Shown here: in pieces, positions 39,563 to 48,987 of the stretch | How the letters are laid out: each line of letters opens with the position of its first letter | Position numbering within the stretch: position 1 is the first letter of the stretch | DNA from: Vibrio pectenicida | Lineage (GTDB): Bacteria > Pseudomonadota > Gammaproteobacteria > Enterobacterales > Vibrionaceae | DNA length: 64,000 nt | Assembly: GCA_024347015.1 (NCBI GenBank) | Contig: AP024889.1 | Span: 2,418,001 to 2,482,000 of the forward strand | Direction of reading: 5' to 3' | Notes under the pieces: model-generated | Databases searched by the model: none | Told to the model about the DNA's origin: nothing | The model's input: the letters and a program-made list of their open reading frames with translations, nothing else | Made by a program: the position numbers and the translations under genes

Positions 39563-40067
39563 ATGCTACTTTTTTTTCTGTCGCCGTTTGATTTCGATGC
39601 TCTGGTTTCTTACGAACATACAACTTACGCTGTATTTCTGATATAACGTTTCCCTCACGGTCCTTCACATAAGTAATAAACTCTGGAAAACATTTATCAC
39701 CATTCACAGTTTCCCGAAAAATACTGTCTTGCATCTCTTGTGTAACTACAAATTCGGCATATAAATCACTATGACCTGGTTTAATAAAGTTGATACTCGC
39801 TTGTTTATCCCAAACAAAATATCCATCTCCCAGAATACCCATTAACATCAAGGAATAAATTGGATCCGTTAACGAAAATATACTCCCTCCATACTGAGTA
39901 CGATTGGCATTTTTGTTCCACCAGCGTAGTTTAAGCTTTACTCTAACCTGACGAAAATCGTCACTAATAGATAAAATTTGTATACCAGCCCCCCAAAATG
40001 GCGGCCACATATTCAAAGCAAATTTAACTAGCCTAGGCCTATAAAATTTGGCCATTGATTTATCCAT
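39561..40067 (-). CDS. DUF4442 hot-dog-fold protein
   Basis: A 168-residue protein of the DUF4442 family, related to hot-dog thioesterases. The central GGSIFSLTDPIYSLMLM is the long hot-dog helix with an Asp where thioesterases keep their acidic residue. No enzymatic proof is available from sequence. Its stop codon overlaps the fldA terminator. Divergent from fur across 193 bases. Confidence 0.85.
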   Translation of the reverse strand: MDKSMAKFYRPRLVKFALNMWPPFWGAGIQILSISDDFRQVRVKLKLRWWNKNANRTQYGGSIFSLTDPIYSLMLMGILGDGYFVWDKQASINFIKPGHSDLYAEFVVTQEMQDSIFRETVNGDKCFPEFITYVKDREGNVISEIQRKLYVRKKPEHRNQTATEKKVA

Positions 40068-40260
40068 ATTCGACTTCCGTTACATTCATATTGACCAATT
40101 GTATCTGGTATAATGAGCAACATCAGTGATGTCAAACTAGTTTATGAAAATAATAATAGTAACCCTTTGAAGTTCGTGGTTTATTGTTAACAGCTACTGC
40201 CCTATAATGGTAACAATAGTGAATTCTGCTCATTTCAGCGGTTAATCAACGGGAAAATTT

Positions 40261-40707
40261 ATGTCGGACAACAACCAGGCTCTAAAGGATGCTGGTCTTA
40301 AAGTCACTTTACCAAGGTTAAAAATCTTGGAAGTACTACAGCAACCTGAATGCCAACACATCAGTGCGGAAGAACTGTATAAAAAGCTGATAGATATTGG
40401 TGAAGAGATTGGCTTGGCGACTGTTTATCGTGTTCTCAACCAGTTTGATGATGCGGGTATCGTAACTCGTCACCACTTCGAAGGTGGAAAGTCGGTATTT
40501 GAACTGTCAACGCAACATCATCACGATCATCTAGTTTGTCTAGATTGCGGTGAAGTGATTGAATTTGCTGATGACATAATCGAAGAACGACAAAAGAAAA
40601 TTGCTTCTGAGTACAATGTCACTTTAACCAACCATAGTTTGTATTTGTACGGAAAGTGCAACACAGGCAATTGCAAAGACAACCCAAGTGCCCATAAAAA
40701 GAAGTAA
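40261..40707 (+). CDS. fur: Ferric uptake regulator Fur
   Basis: Fur represses iron-uptake genes when bound to ferrous iron. The 148-residue product has the N-terminal winged helix (VTLPRLKILEVLQ; GLATVYRVLNQFDDAG recognition helix) and the C-terminal metal domain with HHHDH (87-91 region), Cys93-x2-Cys96 and the late His/Glu ligands. Only one of the two usual CxxC-type pairs is followed by a canonical partner (CNTGNC near the end), as in vibrio Fur. Monocistronic; the upstream gap shows only a weak Fur-box-like ATAATAATAG. Confidence 0.97.
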   Translation: MSDNNQALKDAGLKVTLPRLKILEVLQQPECQHISAEELYKKLIDIGEEIGLATVYRVLNQFDDAGIVTRHHFEGGKSVFELSTQHHHDHLVCLDCGEVIEFADDIIEERQKKIASEYNVTLTNHSLYLYGKCNTGNCKDNPSAHKKK

Positions 40708-40803
40708 TCAGACTTTCCCATGCAAATTTGTCTAGAGATATAGACTTTTTATAGTTAGTTGAAACCTAATCACTTCGATTTAACCATGGTACTAATATAA
40801 AAA

Positions 40804-40822
40804 AGCCCACACTTAGTGGGCT
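40804..40822 (-). terminator. glnS terminator
   Basis: AGCCCAC and GTGGGCT (7 bp, 5-base loop). On the - strand it runs into TTTTTTATA. 27 bases after the glnS stop. Confidence 0.82.
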
Positions 40823-40848
40823 CTACGTTTAATATTTACTTTAATAGG

Positions 40849-42519
40849 TTACTTAGCTTCAATTTTAGCCCAAGTATCTCGCAACCCGACAGTGCGATTG
40901 AACACTAAAGCACTAGGTTTAGAATCTTTTGCATCAGCACAGAAGTACCCCATACGTTCAAACTGAATGCCTTTTTCTGCTTCAGCATCAACTAAACTCG
41001 GCTCAATATAACCATTCATCACAACTAGTGATTCAGGGTTGATAACCCCTGTAAAATTATCGGCAGCAGCAGGATTATCGACGGTAAACAAACGATCATA
41101 TAGACGAATTTCAGCCGGAACACATTTATTGGCTGAAACCCAGTGAATCACGCCTTTGACTTTGCGACCATCGTCAGGATTCTTGCCTAGAGTATCCGCA
41201 TCATAAGAACAAAAAATGGTCGTGATGTTATCTTGTGCATCTTTTTCGATACGCTCAGCTTTAACCACATACGAACCTCGTAGACGCACTTCTTTACCTA
41301 AAACGAGACGCTTGTATTTCTTGTTAGCTTCTTCACGAAAGTCCTCTCGTTCAATCCACAACTCACGAGAAAATGGAACTTTACGCTCCCCCATTTCAGG
41401 TTTGTTTGGATGATTGGCAACCGTAAGTGATTCAACTTTCCCTTCCTCGAAGTTCTCGATAATCACTTTAACCGGATCAAGCACAGCCATTGCTCGTGGG
41501 GCATTTTCATTAAGATCATCACGAATACAAGATTCAAGTGAACCCATTTCAATCATATTATCTTGCTTAGTTACACCGATACGCTTACAAAATTCACGTA
41601 TAGCACCTGGTGTAAATCCACGACGGCGCAGACCTGAAATAGTCGGCATGCGTGGGTCATCCCAACCGCTAACCAGTTTATCAGTGACTAGCTGATTAAG
41701 CTTACGCTTAGACATCACCGTATACTCTAAATTTAGACGACTAAACTCATATTGATGGGGTTGGCTATCAATAGTGATATTCTCTAATACCCAATCATAC
41801 AGGCGACGGTTATCTTGAAATTCCAATGTACATAGGGAGTGAGTAATACCTTCCAGAGCATCTGAAATACAATGTGTGAAATCGTACATTGGATAGATAC
41901 ACCACTTGTCACCCGTTTGATGATGCTTGGCAAAACGAACTCGATAAAGTACAGGATCTCTCAACACCATAAATGATGAGGCCATATCAATTTTGGCACG
42001 TAGGCACGCTGAACCTTCTGCAAACTCCCCGGCACGCATTTTTTCAAATAGCGCTACGTTTTCTTCTATGCTGCGATCTCGATATGGGCTGTGTTTACCT
42101 GCTTCTGTCAAGGTACCACGGTGCTCACGGATCTGTTCAGGGCTTAGTTCTTCAACATACGCTAAGCCTTTCTCAATTAATTCAACTGCAAACCCATAAA
42201 GCTTATCGAAGTAGTTTGATGAATAACATATTTCATCATCCCACTCAAAGCCTAACCAGCTCACATCATTTTTAATAGATTCAACATACTCAACGTCTTC
42301 TTTTTCTGGGTTAGTATCATCAAAGCGAAGATTACATTTACCCTGGTAGTCTTGAGCAATACCGAAGTTTAAGCAAATTGACTTAGCATGACCTATGTGC
42401 AGGTAACCATTCGGTTCCGGCGGAAAACGAGTATGCACGCTAGTATGTTTACCATCCGCTAAATCCTTATCTATAATTTGGCGGATAAAGTTCGATGGAC
42501 GAGCCTCGGCTTCACTCAT
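40849..42519 (-). CDS. glnS: Glutaminyl-tRNA synthetase
   Basis: Class I aminoacyl-tRNA synthetase, 556 residues, the usual length. It has the HIGH-type motif in [15 protein letters not shown] and the KMSKS equivalent VMSKRKL, followed by the anticodon-binding beta-barrel domains. Monocistronic, with its own terminator. It faces the convergent fur gene. Confidence 0.98.
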   Translation of the reverse strand: MSEAEARPSNFIRQIIDKDLADGKHTSVHTRFPPEPNGYLHIGHAKSICLNFGIAQDYQGKCNLRFDDTNPEKEDVEYVESIKNDVSWLGFEWDDEICYSSNYFDKLYGFAVELIEKGLAYVEELSPEQIREHRGTLTEAGKHSPYRDRSIEENVALFEKMRAGEFAEGSACLRAKIDMASSFMVLRDPVLYRVRFAKHHQTGDKWCIYPMYDFTHCISDALEGITHSLCTLEFQDNRRLYDWVLENITIDSQPHQYEFSRLNLEYTVMSKRKLNQLVTDKLVSGWDDPRMPTISGLRRRGFTPGAIREFCKRIGVTKQDNMIEMGSLESCIRDDLNENAPRAMAVLDPVKVIIENFEEGKVESLTVANHPNKPEMGERKVPFSRELWIEREDFREEANKKYKRLVLGKEVRLRGSYVVKAERIEKDAQDNITTIFCSYDADTLGKNPDDGRKVKGVIHWVSANKCVPAEIRLYDRLFTVDNPAAADNFTGVINPESLVVMNGYIEPSLVDAEAEKGIQFERMGYFCADAKDSKPSALVFNRTVGLRDTWAKIEAK

Positions 42520-42734
42520 CTATAGTACCTCAATGGTTGTAGTATTGTTCAGATAATAATCAGCTTGAAGCAGAATATATGCTCTAAGCGTATAACATCT
42601 AATAATCCACAATTCTCGACCATTACACAACTACAACCTATTACTAATTAGCAAATATTGGTTCATTTTTACCAATAGTACTTAAAACGACCTAATAGTT
42701 TGGTTGTAAATAAAAGCTGTGCACTAAAAACAAC

Positions 42735-42756
42735 AAAGCCTCCCATAGGAGGCTTT
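42735..42756 (-). terminator. nagE terminator
   Basis: AAAGCCTCC and GGAGGCTTT, 9-bp perfect stem with a 4-base loop, 18 bases after the nagE stop on the - strand; followed by TTTGTTG. Confidence 0.82.
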
Positions 42757-42773
42757 AGAATATGCATTATTAT

Positions 42774-44261
42774 TTAAGTCGGGATGACAACTCCAGAGAG
42801 ATCTTCATCCTTAGGGATTTTCTTCATTTCACCAGCAACAATCTCAGCCAACGGACCCAAGATAACTTGAACATTATTAGAGCCCAATTTAACGACCCCC
42901 ATTGCACCAAGATTTTTTAGTGTCGATTCATTAATAACACTAGTATCTATGATGGTTAAACGTAAACGAGTTATACAAGCATCGATAGCTGTCAGGTTTT
43001 GATGACCTCCAAGTGCTTTAAGGTATTGCTTCGCTAGGTCAGATGAACTGCCTGCTGCAACTTGCTCAGATAAATCTTCATCTTCACGGCCAGGCGTTTT
43101 AAGGTTGAACTTCACAATAACAGTTCGAAAAACAACATAGTAGATACCAAAGAATGCTAGACCTTGAACAATTAGCATGTACCAGTTGACCGCAAGTGGG
43201 TTACGTGAAGAAAGCACCATATCGACAAGTCCAGCCGAGAAACCAAAGCCAGCAATCCAATGCATTGATGCCGCAATATAAACCGAAATCCCAGTTAATA
43301 CCGCATGAAGTACGTACAGCATAGGAGCTAGGAACATGAAAGAAAATTCCAGCGGCTCAGTCACACCGGTGAAAAAAGAAGCAAAACCAGCAGCAATCAT
43401 TATCGACGCTACTTTTTCTTTGTTCTTTGATTTTGATGTGTGGTAAATGGCAAGCGCAGCACCAGGCAAGCCAAACATCATGATTGGGAAGAAACCTGCT
43501 TGATACATGCCAGTGACACCCACAATACCAGTGCCTTCAGCAATGGATTTAGCACCACCAAGGAAATTAGGAATATCGTTGATTCCTGCAACATCAAACC
43601 AGAAAACCGAATTCAACGCATGGTGAAGACCGACAGGAATCAAAAGTCTGTTAAAAAACGCATATATCCCAGCACCTAGCTCTCCCATTCCTTGAATCGA
43701 CTCACCGAAGCTTACCAAGCCACCGTAAACCGTTGGCCAAATATACATCAAAATAAAGGCGATAAAGATACCCGCAAACGAAGTTAAAATCGGAATCAAA
43801 CGTTTACCGGAGAAAAATGCCAGCGCTTTGTGAAGTTCAACATGTGAAAATCGATTGTAGAGCTCTGCCGATACAATGCCCACCAAAATACCGACAAACT
43901 GGTTATTGATTTTGCTAAATGCGGCAGGCACAGTATTTAAATCAATACCTTGGATTTGAGACACTGAGCCGGGAGAAAGTAAAGTTGTAACTACAAGGAA
44001 ACCAACAAAACCAGATAAAGCAGCCGCGCCATCTTTATCTTTAGACATACCATAGGCAACACCGACAGCAAAAAGTACTGACATATTATCAATAATGGCT
44101 GCACCCGCCTTGATACAAAAAGCCGCCACCGCACTATTGGCTCCCCAACCGGTGGGATCTATCCAGTACCCAATACCCATCAATATTGCTGCTGCAGGAA
44201 GCGTCGCGACAGGCACCATCAACGCCTTACCTACTTTTTGAAAATATCCAAGAACATTCAC
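42774..44261 (-). CDS. nagE: N-acetylglucosamine PTS transporter, EIICB components
   Basis: Imports GlcNAc and phosphorylates it to GlcNAc-6-phosphate. The 495-residue product has the glucose-family EIIC membrane domain (about ten helices, residues ~10-380, with GLHHALNSVFWF and the SFFTGVTEPLEFSFMF loop), then a linker and the EIIB domain with phosphocysteine Cys429 in TAIDACITRLRL. The EIIA domain of E. coli NagE (~648 residues) is absent, so it must borrow EIIA from another protein, probably EIIA-Glc. Divergent from nagA-nagC. Confidence 0.95.
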   Translation of the reverse strand: MNVLGYFQKVGKALMVPVATLPAAAILMGIGYWIDPTGWGANSAVAAFCIKAGAAIIDNMSVLFAVGVAYGMSKDKDGAAALSGFVGFLVVTTLLSPGSVSQIQGIDLNTVPAAFSKINNQFVGILVGIVSAELYNRFSHVELHKALAFFSGKRLIPILTSFAGIFIAFILMYIWPTVYGGLVSFGESIQGMGELGAGIYAFFNRLLIPVGLHHALNSVFWFDVAGINDIPNFLGGAKSIAEGTGIVGVTGMYQAGFFPIMMFGLPGAALAIYHTSKSKNKEKVASIMIAAGFASFFTGVTEPLEFSFMFLAPMLYVLHAVLTGISVYIAASMHWIAGFGFSAGLVDMVLSSRNPLAVNWYMLIVQGLAFFGIYYVVFRTVIVKFNLKTPGREDEDLSEQVAAGSSSDLAKQYLKALGGHQNLTAIDACITRLRLTIIDTSVINESTLKNLGAMGVVKLGSNNVQVILGPLAEIVAGEMKKIPKDEDLSGVVIPT

Positions 44262-44342
44262 CGTCAGTTCCCCCTATAGGATTTCGTATTTCGTTTCAGA
44301 CAACTTTTTTTAGTCGCTCAATTTAGTCTCTCCAGTTTATGC

Positions 44343-44369
44343 GTTTAAATTCGCCCTGCAAATTTAAAC
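44343..44369. promoter_or_regulatory. Candidate NagC operator
   Basis: Perfect 9-bp inverted repeat, GTTTAAATT and AATTTAAAC, around a 9-base GC-richer centre. This is the shape of NagC sites (A/T arms with a central C/G). It is ~82-108 bases upstream of the nagE start, and the nagC gene itself lies 1.5 kb away. Confidence 0.65.
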
Positions 44370-44378
44370 CTTATCAAT

Positions 44379-44394
44379 TGTGACAACTATCACC
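44379..44394. promoter_or_regulatory. Candidate CRP site upstream of nagE
   Basis: TGTGA-N6-TCACC, one base off the ideal TGTGA-N6-TCACA, flanked by A/T. It sits 9 bases from the NagC-like operator, which fits joint activation by CRP and repression by NagC as known for nagE-nagBA in E. coli. Confidence 0.68.
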
Positions 44395-44737
44395 AGAATT
44401 TGAGCCAAAGTAAGGTTTTTGCTAGCAAGATCATAAAACTTATTTTACAATTCAAAAAATGATGGTGGGGATGTCTATAAATACGGTTTTCAATGTATTT
44501 GGGATACCCATAGATACCAAGTAGAACGATTAATCTGGATTTTATAAAAGCTTGACACAGCATTAATATAACTAGATTTCATATAAAAATAGACGTTCAT
44601 CTACTATTGGTTACAATCCCTAGCTCACCATCCGTTTCATCTAATTACAACACAAAAATAAAGTAGCAAACTTATGCATCTCAGCACAAATAACATTGAC
44701 CTATGCATAAAAACAAATTTACCAGGATTCGCTAGCT

Positions 44738-45880
44738 ATGTATGCGCTAACTAATTGTAAAATATATACCGGTAACGATATTCTCATTGGTCACGCGGTA
44801 GTGATTAAAGATCATTTGATTAAGGCTATTTGCCCAGTCACCGAACTTCCTCAAGGCATAAAGGCGATTGATCTTAATGGAGCTAACCTAAGCCCTGGTT
44901 TTATCGACCTTCAATTAAATGGGTGTGGTGGTGTCATGTTTAATGATGCTATCAGTTCTGAAACACTTGAAATCATGCACCGTGCCAATTTAAAGTCAGG
45001 CTGCACTAGCTACCTACCCACTCTAATCACATCGTCTGATCAAGATATGGCTGATGCGATTCAAGCAACTCGAGACTATCACGCTAAATATCAGAATCAC
45101 TCTCTTGGACTGCATCTTGAGGGGCCTTATCTTAATGCAAAAAAGAAAGGCATACATAACGCCGATTACATCCGCCCTTCAGACAATAAGATGATTGATT
45201 TAATCTGTGAAAATTCTGATGTTATAACCAAAGTGACGCTCGCCCCAGAGCATAATTCGTCCGAGCATATTCAGCGTCTCACACAGGCAGGTATCACAGT
45301 ATCAATTGGCCATTCAGATGCGACCTATTCACAAGCGCGAAAAAGCTTTGAATCTGGTATTAGTTTTGCTACTCACTTATTTAACGCCATGACACCTATG
45401 GAGGGGCGTGAACCTGGCGTGGTAGGTGCCGTCTATGATACTCCTCAAGTATATGCTGGCATTATTGCTGATGGCTTCCATGTCGATTATGCAAACATTA
45501 GAATTGCTCACAAAATCAAAGGGGAAAAATTGGTATTAGTGACAGATGCCACAGCTCCTGCAGGCGCAAACATGGATTACTTTATTTTTGTTGGTAAGAA
45601 AGTATATTACCGCAATGGTAAGTGTGTTGATGAAAATGGCACACTCGGCGGCTCTGCATTAACCATGATTGAAGCGGTTCAAAATACAGTAGAGCATGTC
45701 GGTATCGCTTTGGACGAAGCACTACGTATGGCGACTTTATATCCTGCGAGAGCAATAGGTGTCGATGAACAATTAGGCCTGATAAAACAAGGTCTGGTTG
45801 CAAACTTGACCATTTTTGATCGTGACTTCAATGTTCAAGCGACTGTTGTTAACGGACAATATGAGCAAAATTTAGAATGA
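44738..45880 (+). CDS. nagA: N-acetylglucosamine-6-phosphate deacetylase
   Basis: NagA removes acetate from GlcNAc-6-phosphate, giving glucosamine-6-phosphate. It is a 380-residue amidohydrolase with the N-terminal small beta domain, [15 protein letters not shown], the metal-binding Glu in [37 protein letters not shown] and the catalytic Asp in [10 protein letters not shown]. Its stop overlaps the nagC start (ATGA). nagB is not in the window. Confidence 0.97.
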   Translation: MYALTNCKIYTGNDILIGHAVVIKDHLIKAICPVTELPQGIKAIDLNGANLSPGFIDLQLNGCGGVMFNDAISSETLEIMHRANLKSGCTSYLPTLITSSDQDMADAIQATRDYHAKYQNHSLGLHLEGPYLNAKKKGIHNADYIRPSDNKMIDLICENSDVITKVTLAPEHNSSEHIQRLTQAGITVSIGHSDATYSQARKSFESGISFATHLFNAMTPMEGREPGVVGAVYDTPQVYAGIIADGFHVDYANIRIAHKIKGEKLVLVTDATAPAGANMDYFIFVGKKVYYRNGKCVDENGTLGGSALTMIEAVQNTVEHVGIALDEALRMATLYPARAIGVDEQLGLIKQGLVANLTIFDRDFNVQATVVNGQYEQNLE

Positions 45881-47091
45881 ATGGCGGACAAATAGGTAAT
45901 GTAGACTTAGTAAAGCAGCTAAATAGTGCAGCCGTTTATCGACTTATCGATCAACAAGGGCCTATATCGCGAATTCAAGTAGCAGATATCAGCCAGTTAG
46001 CACCAGCAAGCGTTACAAAAATCACCCGACAGTTATTAGAGCGCGGTTTAATAAAAGAGGTCGCGCAACAAGCTTCTACAGGTGGTAGACGGGCAATTTC
46101 TCTCACCACAGAAGTTGCACCTTTTCATTCAGTCGCCATTCGCTTAGGAAGGGACTACATTCAGTTCAGTCTCTATAACTTAGGTGGTGAAGAGTTACTA
46201 TCTGAATATCAAGAGTTTTTTTATACCACTCAAGCCGACTTAGTCGAAGGACTCACCACATATCTCAAGCATTTTATTCAATCTCATCAAGCCATTATAA
46301 ACCAACTTATTGCTATTGGTATCATACTACCCGGTCTCGTCAATCCTGAAACAGGTGTGGTCGAGTACATGCCCAATATCACTATCGAGAACCTAGCTCT
46401 CGCTGAACTTATAGAGCATAGTTTTCATATCCAATGCTTCGTTGGTAATGATGTTCGGGGTATGGCTTTAGCCGAACACTATTTTGGTGCAAGCCAAGAT
46501 TGTCAAGATTCTATACTGGTGAGCGTCCATCGTGGCACAGGTTCAGGGATCATTGTTAATGGACAGGTTTTTCTTGGCTTCAACCGCAATGTTGGTGAGA
46601 TTGGACACATTCAAATTGATCCTCTCGGTGAACAATGCCAGTGTGGAAACTTTGGTTGTCTAGAAACCGTTGCAGCCAATCCGGCCATTCTTGAACGTGT
46701 TAAAAAACTCATCAAGCAAGGGTATGAATCTACCTTGAGTGGCGTAGAGGGTTTAACCATACAAGATATTTGTGAACACGCAAATATGGGTGACGAGCTT
46801 GCTAAACAAAGTCTAATCCGAGTTGGCAATCAGCTAGGAAAAGCTATTGCTATCACAATTAACCTTTTTAACCCTCAAAAAATCGTCATCGCAGGCGACA
46901 TAACACATTGTGAAGATATTATTTTCCCCGCGATTAGACGTAATGTTCAAAACCAATCTCTAACAACTTTCCATAAGAACCTTCCAATAGTGGCATCTGA
47001 AATTGATGCAAAACCAACGTTAGGTGCTTTTTCGATGATAAAACGTGCCATGCTCAATGGTGCTTTGCTACAAAAATTGCTAGAAGATTGA
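45877..47091 (+). CDS. nagC: ROK-family repressor NagC
   Basis: NagC represses amino-sugar uptake and catabolism genes and is released by GlcNAc-6-phosphate. The 404-residue product has an N-terminal winged helix ([20 protein letters not shown]) and a ROK sugar-kinase-like domain with the motif [17 protein letters not shown] continuing to GNFGCLE, whose Cys residues bind zinc. Coupled to nagA by a 4-base overlap. It probably acts on the nagE-nagA gap and on the chitin genes. Confidence 0.95.
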   Translation: MNGGQIGNVDLVKQLNSAAVYRLIDQQGPISRIQVADISQLAPASVTKITRQLLERGLIKEVAQQASTGGRRAISLTTEVAPFHSVAIRLGRDYIQFSLYNLGGEELLSEYQEFFYTTQADLVEGLTTYLKHFIQSHQAIINQLIAIGIILPGLVNPETGVVEYMPNITIENLALAELIEHSFHIQCFVGNDVRGMALAEHYFGASQDCQDSILVSVHRGTGSGIIVNGQVFLGFNRNVGEIGHIQIDPLGEQCQCGNFGCLETVAANPAILERVKKLIKQGYESTLSGVEGLTIQDICEHANMGDELAKQSLIRVGNQLGKAIAITINLFNPQKIVIAGDITHCEDIIFPAIRRNVQNQSLTTFHKNLPIVASEIDAKPTLGAFSMIKRAMLNGALLQKLLED

Positions 47092-47121
47092 GCGCCATAT
47101 CTTTCATGATCGGTTAGACTT

Positions 47122-47147
47122 ACGGGTTACATAGGTAATCCGTTTTT
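47122..47147 (+). terminator. nagA-nagC terminator
   Basis: ACGGGTTAC and GTAATCCGT, 9 bp with one G-U pair, 4-base loop, followed by five T's. 30 bases after the nagC stop. Confidence 0.72.
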
Positions 47148-47169
47148 AATCACACAAGAGTCAGATCAT

Positions 47170-48756
47170 ATGGAACTCATTTTACTCTCAGCTGTTTTTC
47201 TCGCTGGGTTCATTAGTCTTAAATGCCATCTACCTCCATTAGTTGGTTTTCTACTGACAGGTTTTGCTCTGCATGGGTTCGGGTTTGAAAGCAATGAGAC
47301 CATAGTAACGTTTGCTGATCTTGGGGTCACAATACTGCTATTTACTATAGGATTGAAACTAGACGTTAAAACCCTCTTATCTAAAGAAATTTGGGCTGGA
47401 GCTTCCATCCATAACCTAGTTTCGACAGTGGTTTTTTGCGCAGCTCTAATGTGTTTGAAGTTTTTGGGAATAAGCTCGCTGACCAGCATGTCATTAGAGC
47501 AGCTTCTGTTGCTAAGTTTTGCTCTCTCTTTTTCCAGTACTGTTTTTGCAGTCAAAACGTTACAAGAGAAAGGTGACATGAATTCAACCTATGGCACCAT
47601 CGCCATCGGCATTCTTGTCATGCAGGATATTTTTGCGGTTATCTTTCTTACCGTTTCTACAGGCAAAACTCCCCATTGGTACGCGATTATTGTATTTGCT
47701 CTACCACTGATGCGTCCATTATTCTACAAAGTGCTAGATTGGGTTGGTCATGGAGAAATGCTGGTACTATTTGGGATTTTCTTCTCATTAGTCGTTGGCG
47801 CAGGATTATTCAAATTAGTCGGCATGAAGCCAGATCTTGGAGCCCTAATATTGGGTATGCTACTGGCAGGTCATAGCAAGGCTTCAGAGTTATCTAAAGC
47901 GCTATTTAACTTGAAAGAACTCTTGTTAGTGTGCTTTTTTCTCAACATCGGATTATCCGTTCAGCCAACAATGACAGGGTTAGCATTAGCCTTGCTATTT
48001 TTAACCTTATTGCCGCTTAAAGGGTTGTTGTATTTTACTATTCTTAACACCTTTAAGTTTAGAGTACGAACCTCACTCCTTGCCTCACTCAGTTTGTTTA
48101 ACTTCAGTGAATTTGGGCTAATTGTTAGTGGACTTGCGTTTAAACTTGGCTGGCTTAGCAATGATCTGTTCGTCGCTTTAGCCCTTGCTGTATCTATTTC
48201 TTTTATTATCGCATCACCACTCAATCGTAAAGGCCATGAGTTATATCGACGTTCAGGGCATTGGCTAAAAGAACATGCAGCAGAGAGGCTTCATAACCGT
48301 GATAAGCTTATTAATCCAGGTAATGCTCAAGTATTAATACTAGGCATGGGGAGAATTGGTACTGGAGCCTATGATGAATTAGTTAGCCGTTATGGCAAAA
48401 TAAGTTTGGGTATTGAAGTTCGGGAAGAGGCAGCAGATGAACATCAATCAGAAGGACGTAATGTCATTTCTGGTGATGCTACAGACCCTGATTTTTGGGA
48501 GAGGATTTTAGACACTGCCAATGTCAAATTAGTATTACTTGCAATGCCTCACCACCAGGGTAATCAGATAGCCCTAGAACAATTACAACAAAGAAACTTT
48601 AGTGGCCAGATAGCCGCCATCGCAGCTCACCCAGATCAAACCGATAGCTTAATAGAAGAAGGGGTAGATGCTGCATATAATATTTATAATGAGGCGGGTA
48701 CAGGTTTCGCTCGCCACGTTTGCGAGCAACTAAAACCCCAATTTACACCACTGTAG
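47170..48756 (+). CDS. CPA2-type cation:proton antiporter with TrkA-N domain (YbaL/Kef-like)
   Basis: A 528-residue protein. Residues ~1-370 hold about twelve membrane helices of the Kef/CPA2 antiporter fold (LPPLVGFLLTGFALHG; SLSFSSTVFAVK; LGALILGMLLAGH). A cytoplasmic TrkA-N Rossmann domain follows (~395-510), with the nucleotide-binding start ILGMGRIGTGAYDEL and an acidic GIEV. Most like the YbaL/KefB group, which exports potassium or related cations. It is close behind the nagC terminator, so it probably has its own promoter. The ion is inferred. Confidence 0.85.
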   Translation: MELILLSAVFLAGFISLKCHLPPLVGFLLTGFALHGFGFESNETIVTFADLGVTILLFTIGLKLDVKTLLSKEIWAGASIHNLVSTVVFCAALMCLKFLGISSLTSMSLEQLLLLSFALSFSSTVFAVKTLQEKGDMNSTYGTIAIGILVMQDIFAVIFLTVSTGKTPHWYAIIVFALPLMRPLFYKVLDWVGHGEMLVLFGIFFSLVVGAGLFKLVGMKPDLGALILGMLLAGHSKASELSKALFNLKELLLVCFFLNIGLSVQPTMTGLALALLFLTLLPLKGLLYFTILNTFKFRVRTSLLASLSLFNFSEFGLIVSGLAFKLGWLSNDLFVALALAVSISFIIASPLNRKGHELYRRSGHWLKEHAAERLHNRDKLINPGNAQVLILGMGRIGTGAYDELVSRYGKISLGIEVREEAADEHQSEGRNVISGDATDPDFWERILDTANVKLVLLAMPHHQGNQIALEQLQQRNFSGQIAAIAAHPDQTDSLIEEGVDAAYNIYNEAGTGFARHVCEQLKPQFTPL

Positions 48757-48987
48757 AGCCCTCTCTCTTATGGCAGCAGTCAATTCGCTGCCTTTCACCT
48801 TGTTAGTATGACTTTTGTTTGCAAATCATACTGACATTAAAAAAAAAACATCAAAACAGCACTTAAAATGAATGAAATCTAATGACAACCCATTTATATT
48901 ATTTTTTTAGCTAAATTTTATTGATTTTTTTAATCAAGATGGCAGATTTTAGTTAACAGATTAAAAAAGGTTTATAAAGGAAGTCAT

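Larger units (their letters stand above)
44262..44737. promoter_or_regulatory. nagE-nagA divergent control region
   Basis: 476 AT-rich bases between nagE and nagA. On the nagE side lie a NagC-like operator (44343-44369) and a CRP-like site (44379-44394). A second TTATTTT...AAAAAAT element is at 44440-44460, and a TTGACA (44552) could be a -35 box without a clear -10 partner. I found no open frame. Confidence 0.7.

Noticed and set aside
40141..40170. Fur box in the fur promoter
   Set aside because: ATAATAATAG near 40149-40158 has only weak similarity to the 19-bp Fur consensus; not reported as a site.
47170..48756. Antiporter as part of the nagA-nagC operon
   Set aside because: A hairpin with a five-T run lies between nagC and this gene, and its function has no link to amino sugars; treated as separate.
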